This document shows positions 46,599 through 59,000 of a stretch of 64,000 nt of DNA, in pieces. The stretch is from positions 48,773,950 to 48,837,949 of the forward strand of contig OX465579.1 in the NCBI GenBank assembly GCA_950022655.1. Reading direction: 5' to 3'. The notes under the pieces are model-generated. The model had not been told where the DNA came from, ran no database searches, and was given only the letters and a program-made list of their open reading frames with translations. A program made the translations under genes and the position numbers. Numbering within the stretch: position 1 is the first letter of the stretch; each line of letters starts with the position of its first letter. Source of the DNA: Alentia gelatinosa. Taxonomy: Eukaryota; Annelida; Polychaeta; Phyllodocida; Polynoidae.

Positions 46599-48279
46599 GA
46601 AGATCCATAAAAGTAGAATAAAGTTGATCCACATCACCACTGGCTCCCCTTGGCGTACAGAAAGGGGTCTTTTTCATAAACTTAGATTACTCAACAGGCC
46701 CCAGTCCTATGCCTACCTCTACACTGGATCTATATGAATAGGGCGGGTTGTGGAAGGGAGGAGTAGCCGTAAGATTACCAGAGGCAACCTCGGGACCAGC
46801 GTACCTGTCAAAGTTATGCACTCTCCATGCACAATCTCATTCCATTGAGTGCATGGGAAATTGTAGCTAAACCTCTGCAGAGGAGAGTGATACTATGCTT
46901 CATACAATATCCACTAGATGGCGCACCAGACACAATTCTAAACTTTTTTTATCATATCTTTCTGTTTATAAGTTAAATCAAGTGTCCCATAAATATTCAC
47001 GCTTTGATTGAAACAAAACTATTTCAATCACTTAGGGAAAGTGGTTCTACTACAGCTCAACCATTACCTGTTTCAGTTATATATCTATTTATTGAGAAAT
47101 AAAGATTTACAGACTGACATTTACTCAAGGGAGAGAAATCTCTCAACTTCAAAAATTATTTCCTTGGTTGCTATTGGTCACAGGCTATCAACTATCAATC
47201 AGAATTGAACATTTATATCTTGTTCAATGCCAACTTCAGTACCATTGTGATATTTTTAAGCTGAATGTGTTTTTTATTGATTTTAAGAAAATTGGAGACA
47301 AAAATTTTAGCAGCTTCTACTGAAAAATTAATTTCACCAAATATATACCATTCTGAACAAAATTTGAAACCGGATCTGCAAGACAACATATATAGCTATC
47401 ATATAGATTTTTAATTATGTCTCTATTTTCTATAATAAGTATATCACACAGCTCCAAAGATTTGACCTACTTTTGTCATTTTTCAAAATCTTTAATTTTC
47501 ACTTTTCGTGCATTATATCAAATCATATGCATGCAAACTGGTATGGATGAGTCCGGCTTGGAATTTTCTATCCACCTGTGAAAAAATCATTCGGAAATTC
47601 CCATCCGTTCCCGAGATATTAAAGAAAATGTGACCTCCAGAGAGTGAGAGATTTGACCCAGATACAGCCTCAACTTTTTTCGCTGGTTCGTTTTCGATTT
47701 TGTCAATGCTTATTGGGGTACCAGATTCAGTTTTTACTCGATTCTCAGTTGAGCACAGTCTGGACCCGTGAAGCCTCATGCCCGACTTTGACACCAGATG
47801 TCTCTACCAGTACTGAATCACCGTATGCCTATGTACGCCTGTGTAGACCGACCTAGGTACCAGTCTCTACTATAGGCCAGTAAGGCATATTAGGGACCAA
47901 AGTGGGATCCATGTATTCAAAGAGTATTTCCCTAAAATGTCTTAAATACTGACTTGCTGTTATCTAAAAACGCTTAATTATTGCGATACGGGGTACATGC
48001 GGTGGGACCAAAGTGGGATCCATATTCAAAGAGTATTTCCCTAAAATGTCTTAAATACTGACTTGTGTGATGTTACAAAAAAAACAGACTAGGTAGGGGT
48101 ATTACAATGCAAAGTAGGGATTTGCTGCTGATCATTGGCTCTCTGAGCTTTGAGAATGGGAATCATTTTCATACTCTAAAGTGTAGTAATAAATCGTTTT
48201 TGGTACAATTTTGTGAGAAAAATAAAAGGCAATAATCCAAAAATTAAAAAAAGCGACATAGAGCATAGAAAATTTTAAG
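46599..48279. other. Intergenic tract with a 60-bp duplication
   Basis: No gene recognised. ggaccaaagtgggatccat plus attcaaagagtatttcccta and following bases occur at about 47895 and again at about 48006, separated by 50 bp; related text is at 21390. Confidence 0.55.
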
Positions 48280-48795
48280 TTAACCCTTTAAGGACGAGTG
48301 GCTGTAGCCGAGCCACTCCCGTAAGGACAGGTGCTGGTGACAGTTTGTCCTGCTCGAGGACGGACACATTATGGTTAAAACTCAGACTTCAAGTTTGTAA
48401 TCACATAGGTAAACCATAAATATTTAGTTTCTTTTGAATAAAAATACTTAATATGATATCATATCTATATTTTGTGAAGAATTCATAAATATTGCTCTAT
48501 TATTTCTTTGTTAAAACATTTGTGTAAATATTGGAACAATGATGCCTCCAGGCATCATGCGTCTTTAGTGCGGTGATGCCTCCAAACATCATGCGTCCTA
48601 ACCAAGTTACCGCATTACCGTTACCGTCACAATTCTAACCCCGTCTTCACGTTACCGTTAGTGCATTACCATTCTAACCGCGTTACTGTTACCGTGTTAC
48701 CATTCTAACCCAGTTACCGCATTACCATTACCATGTGACAATTCTAATCCAGTTACAGCATTAACGTTCTAACCCCATTACTGCGTTAACATAGC
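48280..48795. repeat. TTAA-CCCTTT end and irregular minisatellite
   Basis: 48280 reads TTAACCCTTTAAGGACG, like a piggyBac-type terminus after its TTAA target, but no opposite end is visible. Then gatgcctccaggcatcatgc and a 35-bp second copy (48541-48600), then repeats of attctaacc plus gttaccg/cattaccg at 26-39 bp spacing (48632-48795). Confidence 0.5.
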
Positions 48796-48939
48796 GACTT
48801 CAAATAAAAACTGAAATGTGGGAAAAGCATGAGGAATAATTTGGAATAATCAAATTATTCATTTCTTATTAATTTATAAAATATTCCATTAGCTATGCTG
48901 GCATAGTGAAGGGCATGGTCACCTCAACAGCTAGACCAC

Positions 48940-49240
48940 TCATTAAACACGATTTTCGGATTACCACTGTTGGTGCCACTGTTGGTGCCACTGTTGCCGT
49001 CCAACCTCTCGCTATAAGCCATAGACTAGTGAAATAGCACCCGGGGAGCTGTTTCACTAGAAGCTGCAAGTGTCGCTCTGTGTAATAGTGGCACCACAGC
49101 GACAGTGTGCGTTTCATCAGGAGGTGCACTCAAGCGTGAACGGCACTCGGGAAAGGAGCGACACCAACAGTGGCAGTGACCATTTCATCAGGAGAATTGG
49201 TGTCGCTGTTAGTGTAACTGTGGAGCCTCTGTAAGCGACA
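48940..49240. repeat. Inverted-repeat segment
   Basis: Short blocks recur in both orientations: ccactgttggtgcc (twice near 48966) versus gacaccaacagtggc (49161), with gtttcatcaggagg (49110) and atttcatcaggag (49183). A diverged fold-back repeat. Confidence 0.5.
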
Positions 49241-49259
49241 GGGTCTACCCTGTCGTTTG

Positions 49260-49410
49260 TTACGTGCATAGAATACTCTCACCCACTTCCCGGGAGAATT
49301 AAGCAATGAAATTTATACACGAGTAAGGTATACATATATCCTATAATCGTACCAAATATGAAGAAAATCCGTATGCGTATCGGGAGGTGGGAGGGTGACT
49401 GACCACCAGA
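49260..49410. repeat. Fragment of the Harbinger-like MITE body
   Basis: aattaagcaatgaaatttat, cgagtaaggtatacatat and aatcgtaccaaatatgaag match the internal blocks of 18297 and 31069. Terminal repeats are absent. Confidence 0.65.
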
Positions 49411-49857
49411 GCATTTGGTCTCCGAACAATCTTCACCCGTTCTCCGATTGTTTTTGCCTAATGTGCGACCATGAGGAGAGCATGGGGCCGATTAGAGACC
49501 GCTAGGAGTTTTAGTGCCGACCATAGCTCCACTGCAGCTCCACTATCAGCGACTAGGTGCCAAGTGCCCAGCAACCAAATGATCGCCACCCATTCTCCAA
49601 AGAATCGACTTCAGTGGAGCATGGCGTTGAGACACATGAAATTCCTGCAGCTGACCAGTTGTTTTTCTAATCATGGTATCTGCTCTTGAGCTTGAACTTG
49701 AGGTTCAGCCGTGCTGCTACTTGCCTGTTATCATCTCATAGATTCGATCTCACCGTTGTATGAATTTCTCTGACAACCATCAATAAACACCATCAATTAG
49801 TTAATGTATGTGTAAATTGCTTATACTTGACTCAAATTCTGCTATTTGCATTCACAG

Positions 49858-52800
49858 ATGGACTCAATGACCAATGAATCAACTGCTTCAAGCGGGATTC
49901 CAGATACTATTTCAAGAGAGAAGTCAGGACTTGCAATTTTGATATCCAAAAGAGACAGGAGAGGCCAGATCATTCGGACTTTGCTCCTGTATACCGGATT
50001 CCTTTGTCTTGTAAGTATATATATTTAGCATGGAATTAAAGATGTTTTTCCTTTGCAAACACTGCTGTTCAGTTTCATTTAAGATATTTTACGGCAATAA
50101 GGAAATAACCTCTAAATAGTTTTTCTAATTTGAAATATATAAAAAATCAGGTGATACTATATGTAAATATTTCCATCAACCATGACGCATTCATGGTGGA
50201 CATCCCTAATTCTTGTTGCTTTTATAGTAAATTGTTGCCTACTGAGCAAGATTTACTCTTGGTTCCAAGAAGAGTTTCACTGGGTCAATATTCCTCTTGA
50301 CGAGGAGCAAATGGTATAAGTTCATTATTGATAAGTAAGCGTGGAATTATAGATAAATAACAATTAAAATTATGGTTATATTCAATCTATGGATCAATTT
50401 CTTTAACCCACCTGCACCCAGTCAACCTCCCATTTCTGCAATTGTCTGTCTAGGATCCAAATATTTCAAGCACCGGTGGGTCATTGAGGAATTTCGGTCT
50501 CTTTGGATTGGTTATCGTTAGCTGGACAAGTCTCTAGGACACTGAGACATTGGCCCTCTGCTCCTTCCCCAATGTCAGTGTTATCATGTAGATGGTAGAG
50601 GGTATAGCAACACTCGCTCTACTGCATCGGTTGTTTGGCATAAAAAGTGTTTCATATGGTGCTGTGCAGCCACCACACAACTCTGTGCAGAGACTGGTGC
50701 AGTGGAGCAGGTACATGCCCACATGGCGAAGAACCGACTTGGAACTGGTGCAACCTAATTAATTAGGTTTCGCCAGTTACCAGCCACTGGCTGCTGGCGC
50801 GGCAACTGCGCTGGTGGGTTTGTACACTATAAGCAATGCACACACAGCCCTCATTTGAAGCTATACTGCCGATGGAGTGGAGCACACTCTATAAGCGAGA
50901 GTTCCACCAACCAGACAAATATGTTGTACAGTGCCCTTACAGTGGTTGCCAGCAGATCTGGTCTATTTGAACCATCAGCCGGGATGGTGGAATCACTTGC
51001 TAGATGTTCCAGCAGGCATCTGCTCTTGGTTGGCGGGTAAAATTGGCATTGCTGGGGCTTCGGGCCATCTGCCGGCTGAAATGCGCTTCCACCAGCTATA
51101 TTTTTTACCCGGCTTCCCACCCGATCTACAGTTTCTCGTCGGCTAGATGGAATATCTCCCACCAGACAAAACCTAATTTATTAGTTTTTGTTGGCTGGAA
51201 CTGTGCATCTGGCCAATGGTTTTGATGAGAACATAGCACTCGCCTGTGAGTTTTACCGGGACCCGTGTAGAGGGAATGCTGTCAACATTGAAAGGTTGAT
51301 ACTTTCAATGTGTTCACCTGCGCACGAAGACCGAAAATTCAGACAGTTTGGATACTTCGGGTAGAATCTTAGAACCAGAGCATGCTATACACATTCATGA
51401 CATCAATCCTTATCTTTATTTACCTCCATTCATCGGTTTAACACAGAATTCAGCCCAAAATTGATGGGTTTTCAGTGTTCCCATACAAATCCCAACATGG
51501 CGGCACACGGCTCTGCTCGTGTAGTATTTTGGGGTGTAGTATTTTGCGCTGCTCAATGTGCCACCTATCAACTCAGCAGAGAACTCAATTACCATGTGAA
51601 ATGTGGCTAACGTCCAACAGACGGCACCACTGTCTGCTCATAGCTGCTCTCTCTGGAGCGATGGGTGAGACATAGGCTGCGGATTGGCTGGCACGTTGGC
51701 CTGCCCGTGCTGAGATGGGCCCGGTGGAAGCACATGCCAGATGGCTGTATAGCGACCACACAACAGGGTTTTTGGGTGGAGCAGCGGTGCACCCAGAGAC
51801 CCATTTCGCCAGACACTTCAACCGTCGTCTGCCAGATGGTCGACTGGAATATCGGCTTTGCGTCAAAAGAGCGTCTGGTTGGTGGAATTCTCCCTTTAGG
51901 GTTTTGCAGCAAGCTCAAAGTCTATGTGATCACTTTAAACTTTAGGCAGAGTATTTGAGCATATGGCCCACTCTCAATAAAAGACATGAAGACATGGAGC
52001 TTAAAGTCTCCAAAAAGACAAACTAACAAAATAGCTCAGTTAATTAAGTTGAGAATTGTCATGAAGCCAATGCCTAATTCATGTCAAATCCTTTATATGG
52101 ATGGCTATATGGCCTGACCTCTTACTGTAACAGTAGTTATAATAATTTTTGAAGGGCATTGAATGTTTTTGAATGATTTCATTACAGGGCTTGATTTTTA
52201 CCATTGTTGGACCAACCCTGTTAGAGCTTCAGAGAATGACTGGTACTACTACTGAGGCAATCTCGTGGATTTTTCCTGTAAGGTCTGTTATTGGACTATT
52301 TGGAGCGGTGCTAGCTGGAACTCTCATCAACAGGTTAAATCACTGGATGTTGTTATGTGTGATGATGATCGACATTGGTGTATGCCATCTTCTGATTCCA
52401 CAAATGCACAACCTTATAGCGTTGTGCACTGTCTGTGGTTTCTCAAGAATGGGAGCATCATTTGTTGATGCAGGTAAGCTCTGGTTATACTACTTTTCTT
52501 GTCTTCAATAGTTTAAGGTTCTGCTGCTATGATACTATCAGATGTAAATACCTTTTGTTATATTCATAGAGTTTCTAACAATCGTATACAAATAATATAT
52601 TTATTTGCCATTAAATAATAAGAATTAAAAAAGATCTAAATAGAAAAAAAATCAACATAATCGGTCTTGTCCGATTACCTTCTGATTACCACTGATTCTA
52701 AATTGGTACCCCAACCAGACACATCGAAGAATTAATAAGAGATTTAGGAAAACGTGGCGAAAGCACTTCTGTCATCAACCGATGCAAAAAAAAAGAATTA

Positions 52801-54512
52801 ATAAGAGGATGGCTTGCATTATGAACTGTCCAATCGAAGGATTGAGGTCAGAGGAAGGGAAATACAATATGGACAACACTTATTTAACATGATGGCTCTC
52901 CCAACCTTGTCATTGTCCTCCCATGAATTTTCCTATCATTGTCCTTATATCCTCACGGCCCCCTGATATTAGACACCCCATCCCCCTGTTCAAGGTGCTA
53001 CTAGTCTCTTGTAGATATCACATCAACCGGCTCTACTGGCATTTACTCTTTTGATATTCACCAACTATGAAAATCCCGAATTTGAAATTTCTGAGAGAGT
53101 GCAGTCAATCATATTATCTATATTATATCTTTATTCTTGTTTCAGGAGGTAACATCGTACTTCTCAAGTTATGGAAAGAAGACAATGGACCATGGATGCA
53201 AGCACTTCATTGTATCTTTGGTATCGGAGCATTTCTTGCTCCTCTCCTTGCAGAACCTTTTCTTAGGGATGTTCCTGATGGTTTTGTTTCACAAAATATC
53301 CTGAATCCTACTGATGGTTCTATATTCGAAGGTCATCTACAGCTGCCGACTAATGTGACCATGCAAACAATCACAGAGAACACCTCCATTTCCGAAAATA
53401 AGACAATAGAATATACTGACTACCTTGAATATGAATCGTCAGTTCATTGGGTCTATCTTATTCTTGCAATTTTTGCATTTACATCTTCAGCCTTGTTCAT
53501 TTCTATAGCAATTTTCTGTAGCGAAATAAAACTCCAGTGCAAAAACAAGCCTCAAAAACATCCAAATAATGCCTCAGTACAGGAAGTTGCTACAGAGAAG
53601 GAAGACAGAACCTTTCGCAATCAAATCATTTCTCTGGTCTTTTTCTTTTATCTGGTCTATTGCATCCTTGAGATGAACTTTGGGAACTATTTGACAGTCT
53701 TTGCAGTGAAGGAACTAGGTTGGAGTGAAGCAGACGGTGCTCAGGTAACATCTGGCTACTGGGCTACCTTCACTGCAGGCAGAGCACTTGGAATTATCCT
53801 TGTAAAGCTATTAGCACCATGGATAATGCTAACAGGTAGTCTTGTCATTGGTATCATTTCACTAGGTGTGCTTCTATTCTTCTTCCGTACACATTACTTG
53901 GTTTTGTGGGGATGTTCAGTGTCTCTTGGCCTTGGATTGTCAACAATGTATGCCACAGGTCAGTTTTCATATCTTTCAAATTATTTCTAGCTGTCTGCTC
54001 AATCCTTTGTTCCGGTCAAATTATCATCCTGTCAATCAACTCACATTTCCCATTTGAAATCAAATCTTAAGCTTATAATTAAGAGACTAATTAAGCCACT
54101 GAGCTCGAAAATATGTGTATTTTGCTTGTTGATATCTGTCAATTGTTTATCAGTTTACTAGAATCCAACAAATGATTAAACCATAATGACTCATTTTGTA
54201 GGAATCACCTGGACCGAGCAGTACATCACTGTGACTGGACTAACAGGAGCTATTTTCATGATTGGAAGTTCGATTGGTGAAATGATAGGGCCTGTTGTCA
54301 TCGGTTTCCTTTTTGAAAAATATGGACCTAAATCATTTCTGTATGTGATGGGTTGTGCCGTTTGCATAGTAGGACTGACCTTTGGTGTCATGCAATGCCA
54401 TGCAGGTCGGCATGGAAAAAGAAAGGACAAAGTACGTATTCCAGAGGAGGAAATGCTTGATCTAAACGAGCTGTCAAGAGATGGTCATAAACCATTAACA
54501 TCAAACTCATGA
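49858..54512 (+). CDS. MFSD4-like: MFSD4-like MFS transporter, copy 2 (complete, 520 aa)
   Basis: Exons read: 49858-50010, 52188-52473, 53146-53958 and 54202-54512 (153+286+813+311 = 1563 nt, 520 codons plus stop). Joins are phase 0, 1 and 1 with clean GT/AG sites, giving continuous DAGGN and ATGIT junctions. The ATG directly follows an acceptor-like ttcacag, so an upstream 5'-UTR exon is likely. Family evidence: GPTLLELQRMTG after TM1, GNIVLLKLWKEDNGPWMQAL then GIGAFLAPLLAEPFL, a glycosylation-site-rich loop (NVT, NTS), a central TM break, GWSEADGAQVTSGYWATFTA and GPKSFLYVMG. Human MFSD4A (514 aa) shares the GPTLLDL, LHF-x-x-G-x-GA-x-x-(A/S)PL and GAGVGEM positions. Twelve TM helices are expected. 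MFSD4B (naGLT1) is a sodium-glucose carrier; the substrate here is unknown. Tandem paralogue of the gene at 32060. Confidence 0.9.
50011..52187 (+). other. Intron 1 of MFSD4-like copy 2, with repeat material
   Basis: 2.2-kb intron. 50755-51190 has aacctaattaattaggttt near one end and aacctaatttattag near the other. 51340-51540 contains an inverted fragment of family R (gacatcaatcctta, then caaatcccaacatggcggca). The equivalent intron in copy 1 is 146 bp, so the difference is insertion. Confidence 0.6.
52474..53145 (+). other. Intron 2 of MFSD4-like copy 2
   Basis: 672-bp AT-rich intron, donor GTAAGC, acceptor tgtttcag. Two poly-A-rich stretches; no repeat family recognised. Copy 1 carries 3.36 kb at this position. 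Confidence 0.7.
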
Positions 54513-54946
54513 TAGCTCCAGGATCCATACGTTAGTAAAAGAAGATCAATCTAACACAATGTGACTTTAGAAATGAGTCATGTTGGTCAGTTTTACATAA
54601 TTTCTAGCTATCTACATTACCCGCATGTGTATAGTGTGAAAGAGAGGGGCCAGAAACTCTTATTGGGAAGTCGATTTATTAAACAATTTTTACTGACCAT
54701 TGATTTGATAAACCATTGCAGCTCATATTAGCAAAAAATACATATATACAGACATGTTAGCATTGCATTTTCACTTAAATACAGGTGGAAATGTCTTATA
54801 TGCTATGTTTGGGATAACATTATATATACTCATTGAATGGGTCTATGATATATTTGTCAAGTCGACATATTTTACTAATGATGACACGTTATATACATAC
54901 ACATAAGTAGTATGCAACAGACAGTAGGCTTCAGTAATTGGAATGA

Positions 54947-55093
54947 AATAAAATATAAAAATGTCTCTCATACTGTTTTGATTTCAAGAAGGGGCACATT
55001 TGATCACAGCTTGTATTTCCAGCCAATATGTACTTAGTGTTTATGTGCATTTGGAATGTTTAACATTCACCATTATGTTTTGTGTACAATAAA
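54947..55093 (+). terminator. Poly(A) signals of MFSD4-like copy 2
   Basis: AATAAA at 54947-54952 and 55088-55093, about 435 and 575 nt after the stop. The second is followed by a GT-rich stretch (cttgtgtatgtgaatg), as expected of a cleavage site. Confidence 0.55.
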
Positions 55094-56049
55094 TTCCTTG
55101 TGTATGTGAATGAAGGTACTCTCATTTTATCATGATTTATCCTGTAAGTAACATGATCATAAAAACCGAAACTGATATCAATAGTAAAGATAAATATCGA
55201 CAGCTTTTAAGGCACCTTATTTTTACCTTTTCATATCTGAATTTTTCATTGTTGATTTCTTTCACTGCACACTGTATAGAAGATATTGGTTGGTAGCACC
55301 TTATAATAACGAGTTTTCTGAATGTATTCAGACAGTTTCTGTAACAAATGATCCTGCATGACGTTATTATTCATTAACATCTGTATCGGTCTAGATGCTT
55401 CTTTTTTCACGCGGATTGACTGCGGAACTCGTCAAAGATGTAGGATGGTATATGTGCCTCGATCGTCTGGAATTAGAAACGGGATAATATAGAAAGATGC
55501 TGTCAGAGATATTTCAAAAATCTCATTGACAAATTGGAGTCACTCTCTGCCCGGAAGTGAAGCGTGCCTGGGCAGGATAATCAAATATTTATCTCTTCCT
55601 GATACTGAGTCTATATATAGGTACTGTGAGTATGTGCGAGTGAGACCCGTTCTGACCTTCTCCCAAAGGTTCTCACTGCTCTATATTTGTCAGTCGCCGC
55701 CACCGGGGATCGGCTATCCTCGTTTGAACACACTGCCATTGCTGCTTAATGGAACGATGCAACACTTACCGAATATATAGAACAATCACATCCTGATTCC
55801 CTATCACTTACACTTTAATCGGCAGTCCATGACTTAAAGAGGTGAACTATTCCACACTGCTACCATTCTCCGACACCGGCTGAACCAGCGAGATTGGCAA
55901 TCGTCCCTGACAAATGCCCCTCTTCAAATATAAAATCTCTTGCAAATTTGGAATAAAACATGTTGGATATTTAGAAATTTTCTGGAGGCCTTCCGTGAGA
56001 TTCCTGTACCACCCCCGTAGGGGCATATATCGATCAGTGAGAACCCCGC
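55094..56049. other. Convergent intergenic spacer
   Basis: Lies between the ends of the transporter (+) and WASHC5 (-). ATTAAA on the minus strand at 55814-55819, about 230 nt past the WASHC5 stop, is a candidate poly(A) signal for it. No gene seen. Confidence 0.55.
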
Positions 56050-59000
56050 TTAAAAGACCTTGGAATGGTGAGATATTATATAATTGCCAACCTTTCTGGA
56101 CAGGTCACTGTAGTCTGTGGTGTCTTCGAGGAAGATGAGCACATTGACAACTTCTGTCGGCAGCTCCAGAGTCTTGGAGCTGAAAAAATGTTCATATGAA
56201 TCAGAATCCTAAGGAAAAGGAATAAAATAATTGAAACGCAGTCTACCCTGCATTAGCAGTGGTTACCCTTATGCTATATTTCAATAAGCGGTAAGTGTAT
56301 AAACACCACAACTCCTTGAGAATACTGTACAAAATCTTTAATACAATATTGATCACAAAATACGACAATTGATCAAAGACTATTCAAGTCAACGTTTCGT
56401 TACGATAGTAACTTCCTCAGGACTTAGTTTGCTTAAATTCAGATTGGATCAGAAGGGTAGGGAATATAATGAATTATGAGGAAGAACTATCATTTTGTTT
56501 GGCTATAGTCGTAATAATTTTGATACATTGACAAAGCTATAATGCAGTTATGACAAAGGTAACTAATTTATTGAGATGAATCTACTCCAACTACCAGACA
56601 AGACAGCAAGAAAAGAATTATAATAGTTCAGATGACTTGGAGACTGACCTCTGGCCCTCTATCATGGAGCGCACGTACTGCCCGAGGAAGGCCAGGTACT
56701 GATCCGTCTGTTCTGAGTTGAACTGTTTCAGGAGCGTGACGACGCCGGCAACGAAGGGCGCACCATCAATAGGCTCCTGTGGCCGCTTAGCAACCAGCTC
56801 TCCTGTAAAGTATTACACCAAAGATGTATATCTTGGAGGCTTAGCTTTGATAGTTCTATTATAAAGTATAATGTAAGTAATTATACTAATCATATGAATC
56901 GCGTTAATTAGGAATGAGTTTCGCTGTGAAGTATGATGTCAGAAGTTACATTTGTTATGTAAATTGCTTTGCAACAAGTATATGTTGTATTGTTAGGCAA
57001 ATGCATATCACAACTTATATTATGGAATATAAACGATAACATTTGTAGCCAGCTCGGAAGGATCACTTGACCGTAAGGTCTTGCTTCTATAATGATGTAC
57101 ATGTTTCCTTAATATTTGAAATGATTCTTTCGGCTGCAGGTAAAGAATTTCAGCCTCGTATTTCTAGCCTTTGAGAAGCTACTTTTAAATATACATTTGT
57201 TAATACATACCGACAGATTTTAAGTAGACTAGTTTCGGCAGTTGGGAGATGACGAACAGGAAGTTGAACATAGCAAAGTAGGGTAACTTCTTCGTCGTTA
57301 TGTAGATCTGAATTGTCATAGTTGTCACATATTTCAGTGTTGCCATTACCAAGAATAGGTAGACATTAAACACATTTTGTTTTATACATTATATATAACT
57401 TTTGTAAACTTTAAGACCAGTGGGAATATATTATAGACGGATTTTAGCATTTAGGGAATTTAACTTCTGCGAAATCTGTTTATAGTACTCTTAGGAAAAA
57501 ACTTTCAGGTAAAATATACTGGAGTAATTAGCTGATCGTACTTTACATGGTAGCTACTGCCAGGGTCATATCACGGCGAGATCAAATATATGCGCTGAGT
57601 ATGACAGAGAAGTAGGAAACACAGTGGCAAGGCTCAACCTTGAATTTCGCGATCCGCAGACCAGCACGCTACCGAGTGAGTTACCCCAAATGCCTAAAGA
57701 TATTAGATCTATAAATACAACTGAGAGGTGAAAAAATATGTTAAAATTCACGCTAGGCATTTTTAGGTTGGTAAATACAAAGGCTGTTACCTTTTGCAAT
57801 GGATTGCTTATACCGGCTGACTCGAGGTAGGATGTGAGTTCAAACATGAGTGGGTTCTCATCCTGCGGGTATGGGAGGGAGGGGTCCTGGTAGTGCCGCT
57901 CTATGTCTGCCATCAGCGCCCTGTCCAAGCACACAGAGAACCATCACTATCACCAACCCCTTTAATTAAATGTAAAAGTTATACATAGCTGCGCTCGCTG
58001 ACATATAAGACGGTTTTAAGTATAGTACAAAGTCTACACGACATATAATTTGTCAGAATTCGTTTAAGTATTCTGTCATATTACCTGAAACTAGAGCCAT
58101 TTGCCATCTAAGTCAGATGTTGATAGCTAGAATGCATCAAACAAAAAGAGCTACGTACGATGACCATGTATAAAGATTTAAGGCTCATATTAAACTAGAG
58201 CAATCCTAACGGTCAAAAATGAGCTAACCTATATAAGGTATATTATACGGAAACTGGCTTTATGTGTTTGTACGTCAAAAATACGCGGTATAATTACTGA
58301 TCACATATATACCGATGCCGTAGGCAGAGGGATGTATCTGATCAATAATTTTACCAAGTATTTTGACGTACAAAGACAGTCAGTCTGTTTTCGTATTATA
58401 TACCTAAAAATGGTGAAATTCTACCTAAGAACATCATCATATACCCGCGTAGGTCACAGGTATATAATAATTTACATCAGGGAGAAATAAAGATAAAAGA
58501 TTATGACAAAATAGTCTTTGGCAGCATAATAGGCAAAGGTATTTTGGGAATAAGATCTGGGTCAGAATGAGGAACAACAATCAATTCCTTTTTAAGCAAT
58601 ATTGGACTCAAAATATTGTTGTTAAAAGAGGTTTCTTCATAGTAGCCTAGAAACCTATTTTCCTAATTTCTTTTGCATGTCAAACAAATTATTCTCCGTC
58701 CTTACTGGCTCATCGTCGTCAAAGACGTAGACAGAAACTTGGAGTCAAACTTGCAGGAGGTGTTGAGCTGGTTGGCCATTTGTCGCCTCAACAACTGCAT
58801 CTGGCCCACCTGTTAAACAAAAGGGATAAGTCATATCCTTTGAAAGCAACATCAAATGGAGTTGCAGACTAGACTTAAATTGCGCTATCGCAGCAAGAAA
58901 ACTGAACTAAAAATCTATCTCGGTTAATAAAACAATGATCTAGGCAATGTATGACATAATCTCATGTGGGAAGCCTTTCTGTAATAATGAACAATTCTCA

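Noticed and set aside
48280..48795. Complete piggyBac-type element
   Set aside because: Only one TTAA-CCCTTT end is seen; the TTAA near 48784 lacks the inverted terminal bases.
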